Virus record (IMG/VR): IMGVR_UViG_3300027810_000049
Span: 1-27,157 of that record
Strand: one strand, 5' to 3'
Length of the DNA stretch: 27,157 nt
Source: a virus
In this document: piece after piece, positions 1 through 6,368 of the stretch
How positions within the stretch are numbered: the stretch's first letter is position 1
How the letters are laid out: every line of letters begins with the position of its first letter
The notes under the pieces: generated by a model
What the model saw: the letters and a program-made list of their open reading frames with translations, nothing else
Told to the model about the DNA's origin: nothing
Databases searched by the model: none
Translations under genes and position numbers: made by a program

Positions 1-174
1 ATTGGGTTAGAAAGAAACCAACAAGACGAAGAAACGTCTAACACAACAACACTACGGATACTAAAGAACAGATGGTCTGGGGCGACTGGAGTAGCTGGGC
101 AATTGACTTACTCTACAGAAACAGGTAGAATGTCTGAGAACGAATCGACACTACATGACGACATACCCTTCTAA
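1..174 (+). CDS. Replicative helicase/primase, C-terminal end (T7 gp4-like), partial
   Basis: The window opens inside a gene read in frame 1 that stops with TAA at 172-174; 57 codons are visible. The peptide begins IGLERNQQ and continues with TLRILKNRWSGATGVAG, which matches the end of the RecA-like helicase domain of T7 gp4 (IGLERNQQ, then RILK-RFTGDTGIAG). In T7 this ring ATPase unwinds DNA ahead of the polymerase at the fork. The last residues (ESTLHDDIPF) are acidic and end in Phe, as in T7 gp4, where the acidic tail and terminal Phe contact the polymerase. The Walker motifs and any primase domain lie upstream of the window, so whether this is a primase-helicase fusion cannot be seen. Replication genes follow directly. 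Confidence 0.9.
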   Translation: MGLERNQQDEETSNTTTLRILKNRWSGATGVAGQLTYSTETGRMSENESTLHDDIPF

Positions 175-187
175 CAGGAATTACATT

Positions 188-334
188 ATGAATGATTTAC
201 AAGTAAGACAAGAATACCATGAGATGCTAAAACTATTATCTGATCTAGGCTTAGGCTCTGTATCGTTTGACTTCTTTAAAATAGTTTGGGCAGAAGAAAT
301 GCTAGACAGTGCAGATCGCAATACAAAACATTAA
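188..334 (+). CDS. Small hypothetical protein (48 aa)
   Basis: A short reading frame starts at ATG 188 with an AGGA ribosome binding site at 176-179 and stops at 332-334. It fills the gap between the helicase and polymerase genes. The product starts MNDLQVRQEYHEMLKLLSD and looks helical and mildly acidic, with no membrane segment and no motif I recognise. The good ribosome binding site, the fit between its neighbours and the shared strand support a real gene. Function is unknown. Confidence 0.6.
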   Translation: MNDLQVRQEYHEMLKLLSDLGLGSVSFDFFKIVWAEEMLDSADRNTKH

Positions 335-355
335 TCACTCCAACGAGAGGATGCT

Positions 356-2068
356 ATGCTCATTTTTGATTTAGAAACAGATGGTTTATTAGATGACGTA
401 ACTACGGTTCATTGTATGGTTACGCAAGACACAGAGACGGGCGATGTATGTACATATGACCCAACACAGATTGAGCTAGGTATAGAAGTTTTAGAGAATT
501 TTGAACATATAGGTGGTCACAATGTTATGGCTTACGATCTACCAGTGCTGCGTAAGCTTTACGGCTTCCAGCACAAAGGTAAGGTATACGACACGTTAGT
601 AGCCTCACGTTTGATCTGGCCTAACATGAAAGAGAAAGACATGTTGAAGCGTACTGTCGATAACAAGCTTATAGGGTCACACTCCCTTAAGGCTTGGGGT
701 CAGCGTCTACACTTTAACAAAGGTGCTTACGGAGAGCAGGATGCAGCTTGGGATGTTTACACACCTGAGATGCTTGATTACTGTGTGCAAGATGTAGCAC
801 TCAACGTCAAGTTGTTCGAGTTAATACAATCGAAGCAGTACCCTGAAGAACCTATGGAGCTTGAGCATGAGATGAATAGGTTACTCATCAAGCAACAGAT
901 AGAAGGTTTTCCTTTTGATGTACCAAAAGCACAGAAGCTCTACACTCTCTTATCAACACGTAAGTTAGAAATAGAAACAGAGCTTGTCGAAACTCTTGAG
1001 CCTACCATCATAGAACTTAAGACTAAGACTAAAACTATACCGTTTAACCCTGCGTCACGTCAGCAGATTGCGGATAGATTACAAAGACGAGGTTGGGTTC
1101 CTAAGGAATTCACACCCTCTGGTGAACCGAAAGTTGATGAAAAAATCTTGTCAGGTATTGACTTACCTGAAGCTGGATTGTTAACTGAGTTCTTAATGCT
1201 AAACAAACGACTGGGGCAATTAGGTAATGGCAAACAAGCGTGGCTTAAACTGGAAAGGAGTGGGCGCATTCATGGTAGGGTCAACCATATGGGCGCTGTC
1301 ACTTCTCGTTGTACACACAGCGACCCTAATGTTGCTCAAGTCCCCTCCGCAGGGGCGGCCTTCGGAAAGGAGTGTAGAGAACTCTTCCACGCACCCAGTG
1401 GTTACACCCTACTTGGCGCAGATGCAAGCGGATTAGAGTTAAGGTGCTTAGCTCACTACATGAACCGCTTTGATGGTGGTCGTTACGGTAAAGAAATACT
1501 GGAAGGTGATATACACACAGCCAACCAACTAGCAGCAGGGTTAGCCACTAGACCCCAAGCCAAGACATTTATCTACGGCTTCCTATACGGAGCAGGTAAC
1601 GAGAAGATAGGCCAGATCATTGGTAAAGGTGCGAAGGAAGGAGGTCAGATTAAGAAACGCTTTCTGGCTAAGACCCCTGCGTTAAAGAAACTAACAGAAG
1701 CTTTGAACACTAGATTAGATAATCAGCGGGGTGAAAAGTTCATCAACGGGTTGGATGGTAGGCGAATACCTATACGCCACCCACACGCTGCCCTCAACAC
1801 GCTACTACAGTCAGCAGGAGCTATTATATGCAAGCGTTGGTATGTTTCTGTAGAGCAGATGATTAGAGCTAAGGGCTACACTCAGGAGCAGGTATCCATT
1901 GTAGCGTTTGTCCACGATGAGGTTCAGATTCTAGTTAAGAAAGGGCTTGAGGATGCTATAGGTGCAATCACTAAAGAGGCCATTAAAGAAACAGAGCTTC
2001 ACTTCGACTTCAAATGCGCTCTCGACTCTGAGTTCCAAGTCGGAGCAAGTTGGGCAGACACTCACTGA
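356..2068 (+). CDS. DNA polymerase, family A (T7 gp5-like)
   Basis: This is the phage replicative polymerase with a 3'-5' proofreading exonuclease at the N-terminus. Exonuclease residues are D5 and E7 (DLETDG), D61 (HNVMAYDLPVL) and Y142/D146 (DYCVQDVALN). The polymerase domain shows motif A with D356 (GADASGLELR), motif B from R399 to G408 (RPQAKTFIYG, with K403 and Y407) and motif C with H520-D521-E522. Y407 corresponds to T7 Y526 and E. coli F762; Tyr or Phe there is commonly reported in lytic phages. Length is 570 aa against 704 in T7. Most of the difference is the missing thioredoxin-binding loop: only a short linker separates the thumb helix ending near residue 220 from FNPASRQQ at 231. 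GAGAGG just upstream serves the start; ATG 352 is out of frame. The 3' end overlaps the nuclease gene. Confidence 0.97.
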   Translation: MLIFDLETDGLLDDVTTVHCMVTQDTETGDVCTYDPTQIELGIEVLENFEHIGGHNVMAYDLPVLRKLYGFQHKGKVYDTLVASRLIWPNMKEKDMLKRTVDNKLIGSHSLKAWGQRLHFNKGAYGEQDAAWDVYTPEMLDYCVQDVALNVKLFELIQSKQYPEEPMELEHEMNRLLIKQQIEGFPFDVPKAQKLYTLLSTRKLEIETELVETLEPTIIELKTKTKTIPFNPASRQQIADRLQRRGWVPKEFTPSGEPKVDEKILSGIDLPEAGLLTEFLMLNKRLGQLGNGKQAWLKLERSGRIHGRVNHMGAVTSRCTHSDPNVAQVPSAGAAFGKECRELFHAPSGYTLLGADASGLELRCLAHYMNRFDGGRYGKEILEGDIHTANQLAAGLATRPQAKTFIYGFLYGAGNEKIGQIIGKGAKEGGQIKKRFLAKTPALKKLTEALNTRLDNQRGEKFINGLDGRRIPIRHPHAALNTLLQSAGAIICKRWYVSVEQMIRAKGYTQEQVSIVAFVHDEVQILVKKGLEDAIGAITKEAIKETELHFDFKCALDSEFQVGASWADTH

Positions 2069-2345
2069 TGTCAACCGCTTAGGGGATCTAGCGGAGCACT
2101 ATGCTATTACTTGGTTATGGGACGAAGGTTTTGAAGTATTCCATAACTCAGGCTGTACAGGTGCTGTTGACATAGTGGCAATAAAAGATGGGGAGGTTTA
2201 CTTGTTTGATGTCAAGATGAATAGTGAGCCGAGTAGGGTTAACAATTCTAAAGCCCGCTCAAAACTACAGAAAGAGTTAGGTGTGCAGTACATACTGTTC
2301 GACCCTCATACTCGTAAACTTCGTTTAACAAAACATAGGAAATAA
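1962..2345 (+). CDS. PD-(D/E)XK-type nuclease (start uncertain)
   Basis: The conserved part begins near 2064 and shows a nuclease pattern: LAEHYA (Glu in the first helix), GAVDIVAIKDG (catalytic Asp) and YLFDVKM (the D-x-K signature). This resembles small phage and archaeal resolvase-like endonucleases, which cut branched or foreign DNA; the exact substrate is not known. The start is odd. The only usual in-frame start upstream of the domain is GTG 1962, with GAGG at 1949-1952 at a good distance. It would overlap the polymerase gene by 107 bases, and the first 35 or so residues are Ser/Thr/Lys-rich filler outside the domain. A CTG at 2028 or a shift from the polymerase frame are alternatives. 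The fold assignment is fairly safe, the start is not. Confidence 0.7.
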   Translation: MQSLKRPLKKQSFTSTSNALSTLSSKSEQVGQTLTDVNRLGDLAEHYAITWLWDEGFEVFHNSGCTGAVDIVAIKDGEVYLFDVKMNSEPSRVNNSKARSKLQKELGVQYILFDPHTRKLRLTKHRK

Positions 2346-2347
2346 TT

Positions 2348-2536
2348 ATGGAAACAAGCACATTAAACATGATATTAGGGTTAGGATTTGGTTTTGTTTC
2401 GTTTGCTTTTGGCTTTAAGTGGGTAGTCGAGTCACTCATACATTGGAAGATGACTAACCAAGTTAGTACAATGATTACTATGGATGCAGAAGAGTTCGAG
2501 AAATTCATGGAGGGGCAAGAAGATGAAGAAAAATAG
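2348..2536 (+). CDS. Small single-pass membrane protein (62 aa)
   Basis: The start at 2348 lies two bases after the nuclease stop. The product has a hydrophobic, Gly/Phe-rich segment at about residues 8-28 (MILGLGFGFVSFAFGFKW), followed by a charged tail rich in Glu and Asp. The likely topology is one transmembrane helix with an acidic tail. The 3' end overlaps the exonuclease start by 14 bases, and the tail codons carry that gene's GGAGGGG ribosome binding site. I do not recognise a family. Position among early and middle genes argues against a late lysis role, but the sequence alone does not exclude one. Confidence 0.65.
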   Translation: METSTLNMILGLGFGFVSFAFGFKWVVESLIHWKMTNQVSTMITMDAEEFEKFMEGQEDEEK

Positions 2537-3248
2537 GACGTTATTAGTTGACGGTGACATTGTAGCCTACAAAGCTGCAACCATTGCCGAGACACCAATC
2601 AATTGGGGCGAGGGTACATGGACACTCCACGCTCACGAGAAGGATGTCATAGGGTCGATGGAAGAGTTCATGTCTAAGATCATAGAAGAGTCAGGGTGTG
2701 ATAAAGTTATCACCTGCCTCTCAGGGTCTAACCTTTATCGAAAAGACGTAGCGCCTTATTACAAGATGAACAGAGTCAACACCCGTAAGCCTATGCTACT
2801 AAAGTTTGCTAAAGATTATCTAGCAGAAAAGTATAACGGCATGGTTGAGGACAACTTAGAAGCAGATGACTTACTAGGAATCCTCGGTAGTAGAAGTTTT
2901 GATACTGTTATCTGGTCACTTGATAAAGACTTACTAACTATTCCAGCTTTCCATTTGATTGAGGGTAGAGTTGTTGATGTAGGTTTAGAAGAGGCCGACT
3001 ACAACTTCTTTTATCAGACGTTGGTAGGTGACTCTACAGATAACTATAAAGGCTGCCCTACTATAGGAGCTAAGAAGGCTGCACAGTTGCTAGGTCGAGA
3101 AGGTGCAACATGGGAAACTGTTGTCGCTGCTTTTAAATCTAAAGGTTTAGGTGAAGAAGTAGCTATAGAAAATGCAAGGCTGGCTCGTATACTACGTGAC
3201 GGTGAATACAACTTTGAAACAAAGGAAGTAAAATTATGGGCGGCATAA
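2523..3248 (+). CDS. 5'-3' exonuclease (T7 gp6-like)
   Basis: The product (241 aa) resembles T7 gp6, the 5'-3' exonuclease that removes RNA primers and degrades host DNA for nucleotides. Metal-binding acids are visible in order: VDGD at residues 9-12, NLEADDLLGI near 115, SLDKDLLTIP near 138, then GDSTDNYKGCPTIGAKKA near 175, which is the helix-3-turn-helix DNA-binding element of the FEN/exonuclease family. The C-terminal ARILRDGEYNF and the ending in LW match T7 gp6 closely. I chose ATG 2523 rather than the longer in-frame start at 2484, because GGAGGGG at 2510-2516 is well placed and the family core begins at once. It overlaps the next gene by 13 bases. Confidence 0.93.
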   Translation: MKKNRTLLVDGDIVAYKAATIAETPINWGEGTWTLHAHEKDVIGSMEEFMSKIIEESGCDKVITCLSGSNLYRKDVAPYYKMNRVNTRKPMLLKFAKDYLAEKYNGMVEDNLEADDLLGILGSRSFDTVIWSLDKDLLTIPAFHLIEGRVVDVGLEEADYNFFYQTLVGDSTDNYKGCPTIGAKKAAQLLGREGATWETVVAAFKSKGLGEEVAIENARLARILRDGEYNFETKEVKLWAA

Positions 3249-3583
3249 ATGATGCAACACCAGCAGCATGGGACTCAGTAGTAGAGCAAGCAAGGCAATC
3301 ATATAAAAGTGCTCACGCTGAAACAGTAAACAAACCCAGTGTACACGCTGACCCAGTAAACAAACCCGACCATTATAACGTAGGTGAGATTGAAACCATT
3401 GACTACATTGTCGATGTGTTAGGTAAGTACGAAGCTATCTCATACTGCCACGGCAATGTAATTAAATATACTGGCTCTCGCCTTTGGGCAAAGAACTACC
3501 CTATCCAAGATGCAGAGAAAGCACAGTGGTACTTAAACAAAATGATTGAACTAATGAAAGAGACTAAAGGAGTTAACTGGTGA
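3236..3583 (+). CDS. DUF3310 protein (T7 gp1.7 nucleotide kinase relative)
   Basis: From residue 42 the sequence NKPDHYNVGEIETIDYI is the typical opening of DUF3310, followed by the helical part with YCHGNVIKY and a final helix (EKAQWYLNKMIELM). In T7, gp1.7 of this family is reported to phosphorylate dGMP and dTMP; whether this shorter protein (115 aa) has that activity is inference. The N-terminal 45 residues hold a tandem repeat, AHAETVNKPS followed by VHADPVNKPD. The gene sits between the exonuclease and MazG and next to RNR, which suits a role in nucleotide supply. Its start overlaps the exonuclease stop and its stop overlaps the MazG start. Confidence 0.85.
   Translation: MGGINDATPAAWDSVVEQARQSYKSAHAETVNKPSVHADPVNKPDHYNVGEIETIDYIVDVLGKYEAISYCHGNVIKYTGSRLWAKNYPIQDAEKAQWYLNKMIELMKETKGVNW
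3311..3370 (+). repeat. Imperfect 30-bp tandem repeat inside the DUF3310 gene
   Basis: Positions 3311-3340 and 3341-3370 are two adjacent copies of a 30-bp unit; by eye 23 of 30 bases agree. The shared core is cagtaaacaaaccc. The repeat keeps the reading frame and duplicates ten residues, ending in VNKPS and VNKPD. The second copy is the one that joins the conserved domain. Confidence 0.9.
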
Positions 3584-3933
3584 CAGCTACTTACGAATAT
3601 ATTGCAGGAATGTACGAAGCCTTTGATTATTACCAAGCTAAGGCAAACGAAACAGCTATCTTCCCCGAAGACCAAGCCCTAGAGTATCTAGCCTTAGGAC
3701 TCGTATCGGAAGCAGGAGAGGTAGCTGGGAAAATTAAGAAAAAAATACGAGACGGTGAGCCATATGATTTCCGAGAAGCCCTCGATGCTGAACTAGGTGA
3801 CGTACTTTGGTATGTTGCGTTGTTGTCTGACAGGTTAGGTCTGAACTTAAGTGACGTAGCTTTCAATAACATTATCAAACTACAGAACAGAAAAGTTGAA
3901 GGTACACTAAGAGGCTCAGGGGATAACCGATGA
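3580..3933 (+). CDS. mazG: MazG-like nucleotide pyrophosphohydrolase
   Basis: The all-alpha MazG fold hydrolyses NTPs or dNTPs to monophosphates and pyrophosphate. The metal-binding pattern is complete: SEAGEVAGK gives E44 and E47, and DAELGDVLW gives E71 and D74, the usual E-x2-E followed by E-x2-D. At 117 aa it is one MazG domain. Phage MazG proteins have been proposed to tune host nucleotide pools or (p)ppGpp and to clean up nucleotides for replication; which applies here is not visible. Translation starts at GTG 3580, which overlaps the previous stop as GTGA and is preceded by AAAGGAG at 3566-3572. Its own stop overlaps the RNR start, so the three genes are probably coupled. Confidence 0.93.
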   Translation: MTATYEYIAGMYEAFDYYQAKANETAIFPEDQALEYLALGLVSEAGEVAGKIKKKIRDGEPYDFREALDAELGDVLWYVALLSDRLGLNLSDVAFNNIIKLQNRKVEGTLRGSGDNR

Positions 3934-5840
3934 TGGATTCATATCAGCAGTACATACACAAGTCACGTTATGCACGATGGCGTGAAGATGACAATCGCCG
4001 TGAGACGTGGGCGGAAACAGTTCAACGCTATGTAGATTTTTGGTATGATCGTGGACAGATTGATCTTGCTACTTCTGATCGTCTCTATGATGCTATCTAT
4101 AATTTAGATGTTATGCCTTCTATGCGTTGCTTAATGACAGCAGGTAAAGCATTAGACCGTGATAACATGGCAGGCTTTAACTGTTCGTATGTTGCAGTAG
4201 ATCACATCAGGGTCTTTGATGAGATACTCTACGTTCTTATGTGTGGCACAGGTGTAGGCTTCTCAGTAGAACGTCAATCAGTAAATAAATTGCCCGAAGT
4301 GGCAGAGGAATTCCATGAAACAGATACTACAATCATTGTCAAAGATTCTAAAATCGGCTGGGCTAAAGCTTTCCGTGAACTGGTTACGCTTCTGTATTCA
4401 GGTCAAATACCTACTTGGGATGTGTCAGGCTTACGTGCAAAAGGTGCGAGACTCAGAACATTTGGTGGTAGGTCTAGTGGTTCTGACCCTCTCGTTAAGC
4501 TTTTTAATTTTACAATTAGCACTTTCAAAAATTCTGCTGGTAGAAAGCTAACGAGTATTGAGTGTCATGATATTGTTTGTAAAATTGCAGAGATTGTTGT
4601 GGTGGGCGGTGTCCGTAGGTCTGCGCTTATTAGTTTGTCTAATCTTTCTGATGATCGGATGCGCCATGCTAAGTCAGGCAATTGGTGGGAGTCTGATACG
4701 CAACGTGCGCTCGCTAACAATAGTGCAGTGTATGATGAACGCCCTGACTTCGAGACGTTCCTAGAAGAATGGACAGCTCTCTATAAATCTAAAGCAGGTG
4801 AGCGTGGTATCTTCTCTCGGAAGGCTGCAAAGAAACAGTCAGCCCGTCACGGACGTAGAGATATTGAGCACGAATTCGGCACCAACCCATGTAGTGAGAT
4901 CATCCTACGCTCTGCACAGGTTTGTAATTTGTCAGAAATAGTGGTTCGTAGTACCGATACGTTCGAGAATTTACTACGCAAGGCTGAGATTGCTACTATC
5001 TTAGGTACTCTACAGTCTTCGTTGACCGACTTCCGCTACGTTCGTAACATCTGGACGAAGAACACAAAAGAAGAATGTTTACTTGGTGTTAGTATGACAG
5101 GCATTATGGATCACGCTGTCTTATCAGGCAGACAGAAGACTGGTGCATGGTTTGAACAGTCAGGGTACGATGAGCTACCTGAAATCTTAGAAGCCTTGAA
5201 AGCTAAGACAGTTGCGGTTAACGAAGTCTGGTCAACACGTTTAGGTATCAACCAGTCTACGGCTATTACCGCCGTGAAACCTTCAGGTACTGTCTCTCAG
5301 TTAGTCGATAGTGCGTCAGGTATTCACGCTCGTTTCTCTCCGCAGTACATTCGGACAGTACGTAGTGATGGGAAAGACCCTATCTCAGCCTTCCTCAAGG
5401 ACGCTGGAGTGCCTTGGGAGAAGGACGTGATGAATGAGGATAACTATGTGTTCTCGTTCCCTATCAAGGCTCCTAAAGGTTCTACGAGCGTTGACGACCT
5501 TAACGTACAACAGCAGTTAGATTTATGGGAAGTTTATCAGAACCATTACTGTGAGCATAAACCCAGTGTGACTATTTATTACTCAGATGAAGAGTTCTTA
5601 GCAGCAGGTCAGTGGTTGTGGGACAGATTAGACAGTTGTTCAGGTATCAGCTTCCTGCCTCGTACAGACCATGTGTACCAACAGGCTCCATACACAGCCA
5701 TTACTGAAGAGGCTTATGATGAAGCCTTATCTAAGATGCCTAAGGTTATTAACTGGGATGACTTGGGTAAGTTTGAGACAGAAGACACTACAACTGGTAC
5801 TCAAGAACTCGCTTGTGTAGCAGGGAATTGTGAAATTTAA
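3930..5840 (+). CDS. nrdJ: Class II (adenosylcobalamin-dependent) ribonucleotide reductase
   Basis: The product (636 aa) reduces ribonucleotides to deoxyribonucleotides with a thiyl radical made from coenzyme B12, with no small radical subunit needed. The active-site motif NPCSE gives N319, C321 and E323. The reducible pair is C85 (GFNCSY) and C332 (QVCNLSE); C332 lies 11 residues after C321, the same spacing as C408 and C419 of the Lactobacillus leichmannii enzyme. The C-terminal pair C629 and C634 (CVAGNC) is the expected shuttle. The overall pattern is that of the monomeric ribonucleoside-triphosphate reductases found in many marine phages. No NrdB-like gene follows. The start overlaps the MazG stop as ATGA; ATG 3933 is an equally possible start. 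A strong hairpin follows four bases after the stop. Confidence 0.95.
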   Translation: MMDSYQQYIHKSRYARWREDDNRRETWAETVQRYVDFWYDRGQIDLATSDRLYDAIYNLDVMPSMRCLMTAGKALDRDNMAGFNCSYVAVDHIRVFDEILYVLMCGTGVGFSVERQSVNKLPEVAEEFHETDTTIIVKDSKIGWAKAFRELVTLLYSGQIPTWDVSGLRAKGARLRTFGGRSSGSDPLVKLFNFTISTFKNSAGRKLTSIECHDIVCKIAEIVVVGGVRRSALISLSNLSDDRMRHAKSGNWWESDTQRALANNSAVYDERPDFETFLEEWTALYKSKAGERGIFSRKAAKKQSARHGRRDIEHEFGTNPCSEIILRSAQVCNLSEIVVRSTDTFENLLRKAEIATILGTLQSSLTDFRYVRNIWTKNTKEECLLGVSMTGIMDHAVLSGRQKTGAWFEQSGYDELPEILEALKAKTVAVNEVWSTRLGINQSTAITAVKPSGTVSQLVDSASGIHARFSPQYIRTVRSDGKDPISAFLKDAGVPWEKDVMNEDNYVFSFPIKAPKGSTSVDDLNVQQQLDLWEVYQNHYCEHKPSVTIYYSDEEFLAAGQWLWDRLDSCSGISFLPRTDHVYQQAPYTAITEEAYDEALSKMPKVINWDDLGKFETEDTTTGTQELACVAGNCEI

Positions 5841-5909
5841 GGTAGCGATAAAGGTATTGGAGGTGGTAACCTGCCTCCATATCATCGCAAATGTCTGGTT
5901 ACATCTACC
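5841..5909 (+). promoter_or_regulatory. Long imperfect RNA hairpin after the RNR gene (possible RNase III-type processing site)
   Basis: Directly after the RNR stop, four stacked segments pair: GCGAT 5845-5849 with ATCGC 5884-5888; GGTAT 5853-5857 with ATATC 5879-5883 (one G-U pair); GGAGG 5859-5863 with CCTCC 5874-5878; and possibly TGG 5864-5866 with CTG 5871-5873 by wobble pairs. The bulges are AAA at 5850-5852 and T at 5858. GGTA 5841-5844 can also pair with TACC 5906-5909, enclosing a small ATGT/ACAT hairpin (5891-5894 and 5901-5904). No U-tract follows, so it is not an ordinary intrinsic terminator. T7 has RNase III sites next to promoters at comparable points; processing or 3'-end protection here is inference. 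Confidence 0.65.
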
Positions 5910-5933
5910 TTTTAACTTGTTGTTTTATAACAG

Positions 5934-5960
5934 TAATTTATTATCGACACTATAGAGGAC
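5934..5960 (+). promoter_or_regulatory. Candidate phage RNA polymerase promoter for the late genes
   Basis: GACACTATAGA at 5946-5956 is identical to the core of the SP6 promoter (GACACTATAGA), and CACTATAG is shared with T7 promoters. In that family transcription would start at G5955. An AT-rich stretch (taatttatta) lies just upstream. The site is in one of the three sizeable gaps of the window, between the replication and structural genes, much as T7 has a promoter near gene 6.5. The phage polymerase gene is not in the window, so the match cannot be tested against its recognition loop. The A/G-rich bases after the start also serve as the ribosome binding site of the next gene. Confidence 0.5.
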
Positions 5961-5965
5961 AAACA

Positions 5966-6151
5966 ATGGATAATTTTCCCCCAGTCAGTAAAGTATTACT
6001 AGACCATTTCCAGAGAATTTTCCCCGACAAGATTCCTACACATAGAGGTCTTCAAGCATCTGACTTATCTTTCCTACAAGGGCAGCAGTCAGTTATTAAA
6101 CGCTTGCGGTTTCTACATGAGGAGGACAACCCAATAAACGAGGACACTTAA
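5966..6151 (+). CDS. Small hypothetical protein before the portal genes (61 aa)
   Basis: ATG 5966 is preceded by AGAGGA at 5954-5959. The product starts MDNFPPVSKVLLDHFQ and is soluble, helical and mixed in charge. It ends one base before the next start. The frame stays open upstream to ATG 5891, which would add a hydrophobic segment, but that start has no ribosome binding site and lies inside the hairpin region, so the shorter form is preferred. Its pattern (FPDKIP, then SFLQGQQSVIKRL) recalls small unnamed proteins found at this place in other T7-like phages; no function is known to me. Confidence 0.7.
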   Translation: MDNFPPVSKVLLDHFQRIFPDKIPTHRGLQASDLSFLQGQQSVIKRLRFLHEEDNPINEDT

Positions 6152-6364
6152 ATGTGTATGTCATCACCAGATATGCCAGAAATCCCTAAACCTATCGTAC
6201 CGCAGAAAGCGCCTATGGTAGCTAAGGCTCCTGTATTAAAATCAGCAGAGACACCTAGCGATACAGTAGGGAAAAAACGTAAAGGTATTAAGAAATTAAA
6301 GCGAGCTAAGACTGGCCTACAAATCGCAGGTAGCGGTTCAGGCGCTAATGTAACCCAAGGTTAA
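6152..6364 (+). CDS. Small virion-associated protein, T7 gp7.3-like
   Basis: This 70-residue protein has a Pro-rich N-terminus (MCMSSPDMPEIPKPIVPQKA), a Lys/Arg-rich middle (KKRKGIKKLKRAK) and a Gly/Ser tail (GLQIAGSGSGANV). The tail recalls the end of T7 gp7.3 (SLSVARSSGGGINI), a small virion and tail-assembly protein encoded just before the portal, as here. The resemblance is short and partly compositional, so the role is tentative. GAGGA precedes the ATG, and the stop is followed four bases later by the portal start. Confidence 0.5.
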   Translation: MCMSSPDMPEIPKPIVPQKAPMVAKAPVLKSAETPSDTVGKKRKGIKKLKRAKTGLQIAGSGSGANVTQG

Positions 6365-6368
6365 ACTT

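Noticed and set aside
1337-1355. CCCC-tccgca-GGGG hairpin in the polymerase gene as a terminator
   Set aside because: No T-run follows, and the bases encode a conserved polymerase stretch.
5841-5909. tRNA-like sequence after the RNR gene
   Set aside because: GGTAG/CTACC closes the stretch, but only five acceptor pairs form, no 7-base anticodon loop with T33 exists, and no T-loop GGTTC is present. A plain hairpin explains the pairing better.
5891-5965. Longer start (ATG 5891) for the 61-aa protein, adding a membrane segment
   Set aside because: No ribosome binding site precedes it, it lies in the structured region, and it would run through the promoter candidate. ATG 5966 has AGAGGA in front.
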